This document shows, in pieces, positions 18,032 to 26,158 of a DNA stretch of 64,000 nucleotides (the first letter of the stretch is position 1; each line of letters begins with the position of its first letter). The notes below the pieces were generated by a model. That model saw nothing but the letters and a program-made list of their open reading frames with translations, searched no databases and had not been told where the DNA came from. The position numbers were made by a program, and so were the translations under genes. The stretch comes from Telluria mixta. Lineage in GTDB: Bacteria; Pseudomonadota; Gammaproteobacteria; Burkholderiales; Burkholderiaceae_D. Location of the stretch: assembly GCF_029223865.1 (NCBI RefSeq), contig NZ_CP119520.1, positions 3,100,001-3,164,000 on the forward strand. Direction: 5' to 3'.

Positions 18032-19802
18032 AACCGTCGTCGCTCCATCCTTCGCTGCCCACGCCGTGGCGCACGAAGAACAGCCCGTCCGGATCGTACC
18101 TGCGCTTGACCTGCGCGAGCCGCGGATAGTTGGCGCCCCAGAAGGCGTCCTGCCAGTCGGCCTGGAAGTAATCGCTTTCCGCGACGTATGCGCCGGCCCT
18201 CGGCGCCACCGCCAGCAACGCATCCATCGCCTTGCCGATCGCCTGCGCGTGCCCGCGCCCGCGGACCGCATCGACGGTGACACCGGGCATGCCGGGGAAA
18301 CGCGGCCCGTCGCCGCCCGCGATGATCGCCAGCGCGAAGGCGTCGAGTACGGCGGGGTTGGTTGCCGTGTCGCGCGCCGCGTCGATGTCCGCCTGCGGCG
18401 CGCCGGCCAGCCCCTTGTTGAAGTGCAGGCCCACGCTCCAGTGCCGGCTTGCCTGGAACAGCGCATCGGCGAGGCCGGCCTGGCGTTTCGGATCGAGCAG
18501 CCCCGCCGGCAACCACGCCGACTTGTAGCCGTGGATGAACCAGCCTTCCTGGTCGGTGTCACCTTTCCAGATCACGTGGTGCGCAGGCGCGCCCGGACGC
18601 GGATCGGCGACCATGAAGCCGGGCGCATGCTCGCGGAAGAACGCGGCATCCCACATGTGGCGCGCGGGCAGGGCCAGCACCTGGAACGGCTTCTCGAACG
18701 TGTAGCCGGGGCGGCTGCGCAGCCAGTCGAGCAGCGGCGCCCACGTGCGGGAGGCCGCAGCTTCGTCGAGGTCCTGGAACACCATCGAGACGTCGACGGT
18801 GTTGTCGCCGTGGATGGCGATCTGCTCGCCCCAGTGCGGATTGAACAGGTCGCGCGCATAGAATTCGACCAGCTTGCCGAGCAGCGTGCGGAACGCCGTA
18901 TCGTCGGCCGCGCGTATCTTGCAGAAGACGGCGCCGAACATGGCCGGCAGCTCGCGCGTGCGCAAGGTGAGGCGCGTGACGATGCCAACGCTGCCGCCCC
19001 CGCCGCCTTTCAATGCCCAGAACAGGTCAGCGTTCGTGCAGGCGTTGGCGATGCGGACCTGGCCGTCGGCGGTCACGACTTCCGCCTCCAGCAGGCCCGC
19101 CGCCGCCGTGCCGTAGCGCTTGGAAAAGCTGCCGAAGCCGCCGCTCTGCACGAGGCCCGCCACGCCGACCGTCGTGCAGCCGCCGCCCTGCACGTAGCGG
19201 CCGGCGCGCGTCGTCACGGCATCGTAGGCATCGATCCACATGGCGCCCGCGCCCACCGTGACGGCCGGCTGCGGCGCGCCGCCGCAGTTGCGCGCGACGA
19301 AGGCGCGTTCCAGGTGCACGTCGTTCATGTGGCGGGTCCAGACGAGCAGGGAGTCCGGCGCGTCGGACGTGCCCTGGTAACTGTGGCCGCCGCCCTTGAC
19401 GACGAGGCGCAGGTCGTGGGTACGCGCGAAGTTCACGGCGGCGACGACGTCCGCCGTCGTGCGCGCCGCGACTGCGTACGCGCTCGGTTGCGACGACCAC
19501 GCGTCCAGCCAGCCGCTCGTGTGAGTGAAGTTCGGCTGGTCGCCCATGTCGAAGCCGTTCTTCAACCGCGCCAGGGCGGCCGTGCAGGCTGGAGCCTCCG
19601 CACCCGCGGCGCAGCCGGCGAACGGCGCGTCCAGCTTGACGAGCCGGCCGCCCACGCCGCGTTTCAGGTCGTCCCACGCGGCAGCGGACGGCCAGAGAGC
19701 ATCGCCCGGGCGCACGCGCCGGCGTAGCGGTGCGGCGGTCGTCATGCCTGCGAATGCGAAGGGCAGCGTCGCCGCGGCCTTGAGAAGGAATCGTCGTTTC
19801 AC
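18012..19802 (-). CDS. Secreted berberine-bridge-type FAD-linked oxidase
   Basis: 596 aa oxidoreductase of the vanillyl-alcohol/berberine bridge enzyme family. The N-terminus MKRRFLLKAAATLPFAFAG looks like a twin-arginine-type or hydrophobic export signal, which suggests a periplasmic location. The FAD-binding region contains VVKGGGHSYQG with H140 and VQGGGCTTVGVAGLVQSGGFG with C209. These correspond to the His and Cys that bind FAD doubly in berberine bridge enzymes. The C-terminal BBE motif is visible as YFQADWQDAFWGANYPRLAQVKRRYDPDGLF. The substrate is unknown, probably a sugar or aromatic alcohol. It is downstream of the PACE gene on the same strand with 101 bases between, and its 3' end overlaps the convergent zinc-ribbon gene. 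Confidence 0.9.
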   Translation of the reverse strand: MKRRFLLKAAATLPFAFAGMTTAAPLRRRVRPGDALWPSAAAWDDLKRGVGGRLVKLDAPFAGCAAGAEAPACTAALARLKNGFDMGDQPNFTHTSGWLDAWSSQPSAYAVAARTTADVVAAVNFARTHDLRLVVKGGGHSYQGTSDAPDSLLVWTRHMNDVHLERAFVARNCGGAPQPAVTVGAGAMWIDAYDAVTTRAGRYVQGGGCTTVGVAGLVQSGGFGSFSKRYGTAAAGLLEAEVVTADGQVRIANACTNADLFWALKGGGGGSVGIVTRLTLRTRELPAMFGAVFCKIRAADDTAFRTLLGKLVEFYARDLFNPHWGEQIAIHGDNTVDVSMVFQDLDEAAASRTWAPLLDWLRSRPGYTFEKPFQVLALPARHMWDAAFFREHAPGFMVADPRPGAPAHHVIWKGDTDQEGWFIHGYKSAWLPAGLLDPKRQAGLADALFQASRHWSVGLHFNKGLAGAPQADIDAARDTATNPAVLDAFALAIIAGGDGPRFPGMPGVTVDAVRGRGHAQAIGKAMDALLAVAPRAGAYVAESDYFQADWQDAFWGANYPRLAQVKRRYDPDGLFFVRHGVGSEGWSDDGFTRLAG

Positions 19803-19903
19803 GGTGTCTCCTGACTGGATCGAATGCCGCTCAGGCTACGCCGGCGCGGACACGCGGGCGAGCGGAATGTGGCGAATCGGGAGACGGACGGGGCGAGCCG
19901 GAT

Positions 19904-20323
19904 TCAGGCCGCCGCCTTCGGCAACCCGAACACGAGGTCGAACGCCCAGTTGAACGCGAAGCTGTAGACGACGAAGAACACGACGAGGCCGATGTCGAGC
20001 AGAAAGGCGTCGACGAGCGACGTGTGCAGCGCCCACGCGAACATCGGCACGATGGCGAGCACGAGGCCGCCCTCGAAGCCGATGGCGTGGACGACACGCC
20101 GCAGCAGGCTTCGTCCGCGCCTGGCCTGGCGTGCTTCCCACGCTTCGAACAGCGTGTTGTAGACGAGGTTCCAGACGACGGCCGTCGCCGACGCGAGGAC
20201 GGCGGCGATGCCGGCGGCGCCCGCGTCATGGTCCGCGAGGCCGGCCAGTCCGGCCGTAGTGCTCGCGATGGCGATGGCTTCGTACAGTGCGACATAGACG
20301 ATCTTGCGTTGGATGCCTTGCAT
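19904..20323 (-). CDS. PACE-family multidrug/biocide efflux transporter
   Basis: 139 aa inner-membrane protein of the proteobacterial antimicrobial compound efflux (PACE, AceI-like) family, made of two bacterial transmembrane pair repeats. Four hydrophobic helices are visible. The first is IVYVALYEAIAIASTTAGLA, with the acidic residue E15 at the position considered essential in AceI. The signatures WNLVYNTLFEAWEARQ and VDAFLLDIGLVVFFVVYSFAFNWAFDLVFG are typical. The start MQGIQRK was chosen by family length; the open frame runs far upstream but only as antisense of the LysR gene. It is divergent from that LysR gene, a common arrangement for PACE pumps and their regulators. Confidence 0.93.
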   Translation of the reverse strand: MQGIQRKIVYVALYEAIAIASTTAGLAGLADHDAGAAGIAAVLASATAVVWNLVYNTLFEAWEARQARRGRSLLRRVVHAIGFEGGLVLAIVPMFAWALHTSLVDAFLLDIGLVVFFVVYSFAFNWAFDLVFGLPKAAA

Positions 20324-20368
20324 GGTCCTGCTTCCATAAAATACCGATGGGGCAAGGATATGTCGACC

Positions 20369-20401
20369 AAGTTGATGTATAAAGTCAGGATCTATCAACT
20401 T
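20369..20401. promoter_or_regulatory. Inverted repeat, candidate LysR operator
   Basis: Perfect 8-bp arms AAGTTGAT and ATCAACTT are separated by 17 bases in the 90-base divergent region between the PACE and LysR genes. LysR proteins usually bind interrupted dyads in such positions, so this is the likely autoregulatory and activation site. The right arm is only 13 bases before the lysR ATG, so binding there would repress lysR. Confidence 0.6.
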
Positions 20402-20413
20402 TATTGAAAGATC

Positions 20414-21316
20414 ATGGCCTTCACCAGCGACAGCATGCGTATCTTCCTGGCCGTGCTCGACCACGGCTCCTTCTCGGCGGCGGCCCGTGCGCTGGGGCGG
20501 GTGCCGTCGGCCGTCAGCATGGCCATCGCCCAGCTCGAGGCGGAGCTGGACCTGACGCTGTTCGACCGGTCCGGACGCGACCCGCGGCCGACGGACGCCG
20601 CGCGGGCACTGGAGCCGCGCGCGCGCCACGTCGCCAGCGAATTGCGGCGGCTGCAGGCGGACGTGCTCGCGCTGCACGGCGGGCTGGAACGGCGTTTGAC
20701 GCTGGCCGTCGTGCCGGAACTGATCGCGGGCCGCTGGAGCGCGCCGCTGGCCGTGCTGGCGCGCGAATTCCCCTCGCTGGAAGTGGAGGTGCTGTCGGCG
20801 CCGCAGGCCGATGCGCTGCGCCTGCTGCACGACGGGAGCATCGACCTGGCCCTCGTGTTCGAGCGCGAACGGCTGGACGATCGCGAGGCGTTCCAGGAAG
20901 TGGGCAGCGAGTTGCTCGTCGCGGTGGTGGCGCCGGGACACCCGTTGCTGGCCGACGGCGCACCGCGTCTGGAAGACCTGATCGATGCGCGTCAAATCGT
21001 CGTGGCGGGGCGCAGCAAGGTGGACCAGAACTGCGCGGGACGCGATCCACGCTTCGTGCACGCGCGCGACGTGTGGCGCGTCGACAGCCACCTCGCCACC
21101 CTGAACCTCGTGCAGGCGGGCCTCGGCTGGGCGTATCTGCCGCGCGCCCTCGTGCAGCCGCTCGTGGCGGCGGGGAGCCTCGTCGAGATCGGGTTCGACA
21201 ACATCAGCAACGCGCTGCGCCTGTGGGTCGACGTCGTGTGGTCGCGCGAGCGGCCGCTGGGCCTGGGGGCAAGCCGCTACGTAGAGCTCATGCGCGAGGA
21301 CTGGCGGATGTCATAG
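20414..21316 (+). CDS. LysR-family transcriptional regulator
   Basis: 300 aa. The N-terminal winged HTH is clear: MRIFLAVLDHGSFSAAARALGRVPSAVSMAIAQLEAELDLTLFDRSGR at about residues 8-55. The remainder is a substrate-binding-like effector domain with LTLAVVPELIAG and a hydrophobic VVAPGHPLL segment. It is divergent from the PACE transporter gene, so it probably controls that pump in response to a cationic or aromatic effector. A GAAAG sequence lies before the ATG. The effector cannot be named. Confidence 0.93.
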   Translation: MAFTSDSMRIFLAVLDHGSFSAAARALGRVPSAVSMAIAQLEAELDLTLFDRSGRDPRPTDAARALEPRARHVASELRRLQADVLALHGGLERRLTLAVVPELIAGRWSAPLAVLAREFPSLEVEVLSAPQADALRLLHDGSIDLALVFERERLDDREAFQEVGSELLVAVVAPGHPLLADGAPRLEDLIDARQIVVAGRSKVDQNCAGRDPRFVHARDVWRVDSHLATLNLVQAGLGWAYLPRALVQPLVAAGSLVEIGFDNISNALRLWVDVVWSRERPLGLGASRYVELMREDWRMS

Positions 21317-21414
21317 CCGGGTCACATTGCATCCCTATCGTGTTTCGATTTGAATCACGAACGAAGGGATATACAGATGATCGGATCGAACGGCCGGGCC
21401 CTGAGCCGGAGCGC

Positions 21415-21549
21415 CGGTACAAGGACGGCCGCCTGTTCGACGACGTGGCCACCATGCCGTACAACCGCCGCAAGGGGATGAAGCCGGCTCTCGACGATGC
21501 GGACATCGACGCTATCGTCGCGTTCCTGCGTACCTTGACGGATGCACCG
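21415..21549 (+). pseudogene. Relic of a c-type cytochrome C-terminus
   Basis: A frame without a usable start reads YKDGRLFDDVATMPYNRRKGMKPALDDADIDAIVAFLRTLTD. This matches the C-terminal end of cytochrome c or cytochrome c peroxidase proteins, where the last helix typically reads LTDADIDALVAFLRTLTD. No CxxCH heme motif is present upstream, because the frame runs back into the LysR gene. It therefore looks like the remnant of a deleted gene. A standalone small protein cannot be excluded. Confidence 0.5.
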
Positions 21550-21611
21550 TTCGAAGCGTCCGCCGCGGCGCGTGGGGCAGGTGTATATTCGGCAACAAAG
21601 GAGGGTGCAAG

Positions 21612-21965
21612 ATGAATCGGATATCCATCATCGGCGCGCTGCTGGCGGGCTGTCTCCTGGCGGCGTGCAACCGTGGCACCGACGGCGTGGGTCCCGCCCA
21701 GCAGGCCGGCAAGGCCATCGACGACGCGGGCGCCCGCGCGCAGGCGAAGGTCGACGCGGCCGGTGCGCGCGTGCAGGAAAAGCTCGACCACGTGAACGAC
21801 AAGATCGACCGGATCAACGAGAAGGTCGAGGACAAGGTCCAGGCGCAGGTCCAGAAGGCCGACCAGGCCGTGCGCGAGGCGCGCGAAGGCGCGAAGGAAG
21901 CGACGGAGCGGGTCGGGGAGAAGGTGGAACAGGCCGGGGAAAAGATGCAGCAGGCGGCTAAATAA
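21612..21965 (+). CDS. Small coiled-coil lipoprotein
   Basis: 117 aa. A short signal peptide ends in the lipobox LLAAC with C19, so it should be lipid-anchored. The rest is a continuous charged heptad-like helix rich in Ala, Lys, Glu and Asp (AKVDAAGARVQEKLDHVNDKI...). It resembles small envelope lipoproteins or apolipoprotein-like helical proteins. A strong ribosome site (AAAGGAGGG) precedes the ATG. The specific role is unknown. Confidence 0.82.
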   Translation: MNRISIIGALLAGCLLAACNRGTDGVGPAQQAGKAIDDAGARAQAKVDAAGARVQEKLDHVNDKIDRINEKVEDKVQAQVQKADQAVREAREGAKEATERVGEKVEQAGEKMQQAAK

Positions 21966-21972
21966 CCGCACA

Positions 21973-22098
21973 TCGTCGTCCTCGCGAAAGCGGGGACCCA
22001 TACTGAGCAACCGGATTCGGTACGTCAGAAGCGCCGCGATATTCTTGATGCCGGGCTTCGGAAGCTCAGAATGGATTCCCGCGTGCGCGGGAATGACG
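21973..22098. repeat. Two-hairpin palindromic intergenic repeat, copy 1
   Basis: CGTCGTCCTCGC-N4-GCGGGGACCCA, then a spacer, then TGGATTCCCGC-N4-GCGGGAATGACG. The same paired-hairpin unit occurs at 37325-37402 and 54044-54129. The two outer ends are in inverted orientation. This copy lies between the lipoprotein gene and the 3' end of the diguanylate cyclase gene; its spacer is longer than in the other two copies. Confidence 0.8.
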
Positions 22099-22104
22099 GT
22101 GTTC

Positions 22105-24174
22105 TTACGACGCCATCCGCAATTCCGGCACGTGCGCGGTCACGATCGACAGATCGACGAGCCCCGCGCGCCACGCCTTCTCGATGTCGTGCTCGACTTC
22201 GTCCAGCGACGCCGGATCGAGGCCGGACACGCCGCACACGCCATACGCGCGGTTGCGGCCGTGGCCCTTGGCCAGGTACAGCGCCATGTCGACGATGTTG
22301 ATCGCGCGTTCCCACGAGAGCGCGGTGCCCGGCACGAGCGGGAACGGCGCGAAGCCGATCGACACGTTCACCGACAGCCGCGTGCCCTGGTAATCGATCG
22401 TGCGGGCCGGGATGCCGGCCAGCAGGCGGCGCGCCACCTCGTCCAGGCTGTTGCGCGGCACGGCCGGCAGGAAGGCGAGGAATTCCTCGCCGCCCCAGCG
22501 CACGATCATGTCGGTTTCGCGGAGGATCTCGCGCAGCGCCTCCGCGATCTCGCGCAGCACGGCGTCGCCGGCGCCGTGGCCGTACGTGTCGTTGATGTGC
22601 TTGAAGTGGTCGACGTCGAGCAGGAACATGGCGCTCACCATGTCCTCGCCGCTCGTGCCGGCCCCTCTGCGCTCGATCTCCTGGTGCGAGCGCATGAATT
22701 CCTGGAAGTGGCGGCGGTTGTACAGGGCCGTCAACGGATCGCGCGCGCTCTGCTGCTTGAGTTCCTGGTTCTTGACTTCGAGCTGGGCGTTGGCGTGCCG
22801 CACCTTGCGGTACAGGATGCCGACGATGACCGACGCGAGCGCGAACACGAGCGCCAGCAGCCACCAGATGCGCTGCTGCAGGCGGCGGTTGTCGATTTCG
22901 GTCGACTTGACCTGGTTTTCCTGGCGCAGCATCTCGATCTGGCGCTGGCGCTTGTCGGCCTCGTATTTTTCCTGCAGCTCCATCATCGCCTTCTGGCGGC
23001 GCGTCTCGAACAATTCGTTCGACAGCGCGCGCTCGCGGTGATACGCGGCCAGCGCGCCCGGCAGGTCGCCGGCACGTTCCAGCGCGTCGCCGTATTCGAC
23101 GAGGACGCCCTGCTGGTCGGGCTTGTTGCCGGAGCGCTGATACCAGTCCATGCCCTGTTCGATGTGCTTCTTGCCCTCGGCCAGGCGGCCCATGCCGAGG
23201 TAGGCCTGGCCCACGTTGACGCGGGCCGTGGCGGCGAGGGCGTCGTCGTGCAGCTTCTGCGCCTGCTCCAGCGCCTGCTGCGCGTACGCGAGCGCGCGGC
23301 GCCAGTCCTGCTGCTTCAGGTACGAGTCGGCCAGGTTGACGAGCGTGTTGGCGATCATGGCGTCGGCGCCGATGCGGCGTTCCAGCGCGAGCGCCGACAG
23401 CAGGGCCTTCGTGCCGCGCTCCATGTCGCCGCTGTTCGCGGCCAGGATGTATTCCGTCGTCTTGAAGATCGCAAGGCGGCCCGGCGAATCGATCGCTTCC
23501 GCCAGCTGTTCCGCTTCGCCGATCGCCTCGAATCCCTTGTCGAATTCGCGCATCTGGTTGTACAGGTAGGCCAGCGACTTGAGCGCGACGGCGAGCTGCA
23601 GCTTGTCGCCGCTCTGGCGCGCGAGCGTCACGGCGCCCTGCATCTTGGTCAGCGCGACGGGGAAGTTGCCTTCCTCGGCGAACGATTCGCCCGACGAGAT
23701 CTGCACGAGGATGCGCAGGTCGACGTCGGCGCTGGCGGCGGCGAGGCGTTCCGCTTCCCAGACCAGTTGGTGCGACTGGCTCATCTCGCTCAGGCCGAAC
23801 AGGGCGTAGGCCTTGGACAGCAGGGCGCGCGCGACGAGGCTGTCGTCGTGCACCTGGCGGCCCAGTTGCAGCGCCTGTTCGCACAGCTGGACGGCTTCTT
23901 CGTGCTTGCCGAGGCGGTGGCTCAGGTCGCAGGACAGCGTGAGCAGGCGGGCGTGTTCGGCGGGCGTGTTGCGCGCCTGGGCTGCCAGTCCCGCCAGCAG
24001 CGGCACGGCGCGCTGGGGCGTGACGCGGATGATTTCCCCGAGTTCGGCATAGCGGGCGCGCACGGGCGCATCCGGAACTTCCGCGGCCAGCGTACCTCCG
24101 GAAACGAGCAATAGCAGAGCCAGCAGCGCAAGGCTGCGTCGGTGCTGCGCTGCACGGTATAGACCTGCCAACAT
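22105..24174 (-). CDS. TPR-containing membrane diguanylate cyclase (GGDEF)
   Basis: 689 aa. After a signal sequence (ALLALLLLVSGGTLAAE) comes a periplasmic array of tetratricopeptide-like helix pairs to about residue 400, then a coiled coil and one membrane helix at 436-455. The cytoplasmic GGDEF domain carries the active-site motif GGEEF at 561-565. The product-binding I-site RETD at 552-555 has the canonical five-residue spacing. The enzyme should therefore make c-di-GMP and be feedback inhibited. The start is supported by GGGGAGG just upstream. A perfect TATAAT lies about 50 bases before the ATG. Its signal input is unknown. Confidence 0.93.
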   Translation of the reverse strand: MLAGLYRAAQHRRSLALLALLLLVSGGTLAAEVPDAPVRARYAELGEIIRVTPQRAVPLLAGLAAQARNTPAEHARLLTLSCDLSHRLGKHEEAVQLCEQALQLGRQVHDDSLVARALLSKAYALFGLSEMSQSHQLVWEAERLAAASADVDLRILVQISSGESFAEEGNFPVALTKMQGAVTLARQSGDKLQLAVALKSLAYLYNQMREFDKGFEAIGEAEQLAEAIDSPGRLAIFKTTEYILAANSGDMERGTKALLSALALERRIGADAMIANTLVNLADSYLKQQDWRRALAYAQQALEQAQKLHDDALAATARVNVGQAYLGMGRLAEGKKHIEQGMDWYQRSGNKPDQQGVLVEYGDALERAGDLPGALAAYHRERALSNELFETRRQKAMMELQEKYEADKRQRQIEMLRQENQVKSTEIDNRRLQQRIWWLLALVFALASVIVGILYRKVRHANAQLEVKNQELKQQSARDPLTALYNRRHFQEFMRSHQEIERRGAGTSGEDMVSAMFLLDVDHFKHINDTYGHGAGDAVLREIAEALREILRETDMIVRWGGEEFLAFLPAVPRNSLDEVARRLLAGIPARTIDYQGTRLSVNVSIGFAPFPLVPGTALSWERAINIVDMALYLAKGHGRNRAYGVCGVSGLDPASLDEVEHDIEKAWRAGLVDLSIVTAHVPELRMAS

Positions 24175-24223
24175 GCCTCCCCGAGGAAGTGTAGTCCCTT
24201 AATTTAGGACATCTGCATACTCG

Positions 24224-24254
24224 ATTATAGGCTCTTGCAAATGAGAAAGATCAA
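24224..24254 (-). promoter_or_regulatory. Candidate sigma70 promoter of the diguanylate cyclase gene
   Basis: On the minus strand TATAAT (24229-24224) is preceded by TTGATC (24254-24249) with a 19-base spacer. It sits in the 181-base AT-rich gap between the ABC exporter genes and the cyclase gene. The rest of that gap shows no other feature. Confidence 0.5.
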
Positions 24255-24355
24255 TTAATGGAACGATTATGCGTAAAAGACACAGGTTTCGTATCCAAAA
24301 AGCCGCGCCTTACAAAAATAATGTTTAACTAACAAAGTTTCACTAAAAGCAACTG

Positions 24356-26158
24356 TCAAACGCTCAGCTGCTGCAGTAAATACAGCCGCTGATACAGGCC
24401 CCCTTCGATGCGCATCAGGTCGTCATGGCTGCCCGATTCGCTGATGCGGCCGTGGTTCAGCACGACGATGCGGTCGGCATCGCGGATCGTCGACAGCCGG
24501 TGCGCGATGGCGATGATCGTGACCTGGCCGCGCAACTCGTCCAGCGCCTGCTGCACGATCTGCTCCGTCTGGCTGTCGATGCGCGACGTGGCCTCGTCCA
24601 GCAGCAGGATGCGGGGCCGGCCGGCGAGGGCGCGCGCGATCGCGATCAGCTGCTTCTGGCCGGACGACAGGCGCGAGCCGCCTTCGCCCAGCGGCGTGTC
24701 GTAGCCTTGCTCCAGCCGGGCGATGAACTCGTGCGCATGTGCCGCGCGCGCGGCCGCCTCGATGGCTGCCTGCGACAGGCCGCGGCCCATGTCGATGTTC
24801 TCGCGCGCGGACGCCGCGAGCAGGAACGGATCCTGCGGCACGAGGCCGACTTCCGCGCGGAAGCGCTCGTTGCCGATCGTCGCCAGCGGTTCGCCGAACA
24901 GCGTGATCGTGCCGTGTTCGAACGTGTAATAACGCAGCAGCAGCGACAGCAGGGTCGACTTGCCGCTGCCCGTGTGGCCGACGATGCCGAAGAAGGCGCC
25001 CTGCGGGATGTCCAGCGACAGGTCGTGCAGCACGGTCTGGCCCTCCACGTAACCGAAGGAGAGGTCGCGCACGCGCACTGCCGGCACGTCGGCCGCCACG
25101 GGCTTGCGCTCGGACGTGATGCGTCCGGCCTGGTGTTCCGCGGCGCCCGCTTCGTCGAGCAGCGCGGCCACCCGCGCCGTCGCGACGACGGCCTGCTGCA
25201 GGCCCGAGAACTGCATCGTGATCTGGATGAGCGGTTCGACGACGCGCGCGATGTAGCTGATGAACGCGTACAGCACGCCCACTTCGACAGCGTTCATGCT
25301 GCGCTGGCCGAAACTGTAGATGACGACGGCCAGCAGGACCACGTTGAGGAAGTCGAGCGCGGGCCGCAGCAGGAAGGCGTTGGCGCGCAGCTCGGCCACG
25401 CGGGCCGTGTAGTGCTGGTCGTTGGTGTGGGCGAAGCGCTGGCCGAAGCGGTGCTGCGCATTGTTCGCCTGCAGTACGCTCATGCCGCCGATGGATTCCG
25501 CCATCTGGCCGTTGATGTCGCTGCGCAGCGCGCGCGCGCGCGTGACCGCCGGCGCGGACAGCCGCTGGTACAGCCACACGATGCCCAGCACCGCGGGCAC
25601 GAGCGCCAGCACGATCACCATCAGGCGCCAGTCCAGCCACGCCATCGCGATCGACGTGCCGACGAGGACGATGCTGGAATCGAGGATCACGAACAGCACC
25701 TGGATGTACAGGGTTTTCACCGCCTCGGTGTCGTTGGTGACGCGGCTCACGAGCTGGCCCGTGATGGCGCGGTCGAAGAACGCCATCGGCAGGCGCAGCA
25801 CGTGGCCGTAGACCCATTCGCGCAGGCGCTGCACGGCGCGCATCGCCATGCCGGACAGGCGCACGAGCTGCAAAAAGCGCAGCCACGACGCGGCCATTCC
25901 CGTGACGACGACGCCGGCCAGCAGCCATGCCATGCGCGTCCAGTCGAGATGGTGCGGCAGCAGGTGATCGTCGATCAGCTTCTTGCCCAGCAGGGGGCCG
26001 ACCACTTCCAGGCCGGCCGCGAGGATCAGCCACAGCGTGGCCCAGCCGAGGTGGGCGCGGTCCGGATGGGCGGCGCGGCGCAGCAGGCTTGTCGCCTGGC
26101 GCGCCTGTGCCGCGGTTACGCTCTTATTCGCACTCTTTTTGACGTCTTCAGATGGCAT
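24356..26158 (-). CDS. ABC exporter half-transporter, MdlB-like
   Basis: 600 aa half-transporter: an N-terminal six-helix exporter domain (about residues 40-330) and a C-terminal ATPase with Walker A GHTGSGKST, signature LSSGQKQLIAIARAL and Walker B ILLLDEATSRIDSQTEQ. The start MPSEDVKKS lies inside the 3' end of the upstream half-transporter gene (11-base overlap). Two half-transporters encoded in this order are typical of MdlA/MdlB (SmdA/SmdB) heterodimeric exporters. The ATPase sites here look complete, so this half is probably the hydrolytically competent partner. Substrate is unknown, likely a lipid or drug. Confidence 0.88.
   Translation of the reverse strand: MPSEDVKKSANKSVTAAQARQATSLLRRAAHPDRAHLGWATLWLILAAGLEVVGPLLGKKLIDDHLLPHHLDWTRMAWLLAGVVVTGMAASWLRFLQLVRLSGMAMRAVQRLREWVYGHVLRLPMAFFDRAITGQLVSRVTNDTEAVKTLYIQVLFVILDSSIVLVGTSIAMAWLDWRLMVIVLALVPAVLGIVWLYQRLSAPAVTRARALRSDINGQMAESIGGMSVLQANNAQHRFGQRFAHTNDQHYTARVAELRANAFLLRPALDFLNVVLLAVVIYSFGQRSMNAVEVGVLYAFISYIARVVEPLIQITMQFSGLQQAVVATARVAALLDEAGAAEHQAGRITSERKPVAADVPAVRVRDLSFGYVEGQTVLHDLSLDIPQGAFFGIVGHTGSGKSTLLSLLLRYYTFEHGTITLFGEPLATIGNERFRAEVGLVPQDPFLLAASARENIDMGRGLSQAAIEAAARAAHAHEFIARLEQGYDTPLGEGGSRLSSGQKQLIAIARALAGRPRILLLDEATSRIDSQTEQIVQQALDELRGQVTIIAIAHRLSTIRDADRIVVLNHGRISESGSHDDLMRIEGGLYQRLYLLQQLSV

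Noticed and set aside
20404..21615. 403-codon plus-strand frame overlapping the LysR gene
   Set aside because: It is out of frame with the clear LysR protein, and only its end resembles a known protein; it is treated as a cytochrome relic.
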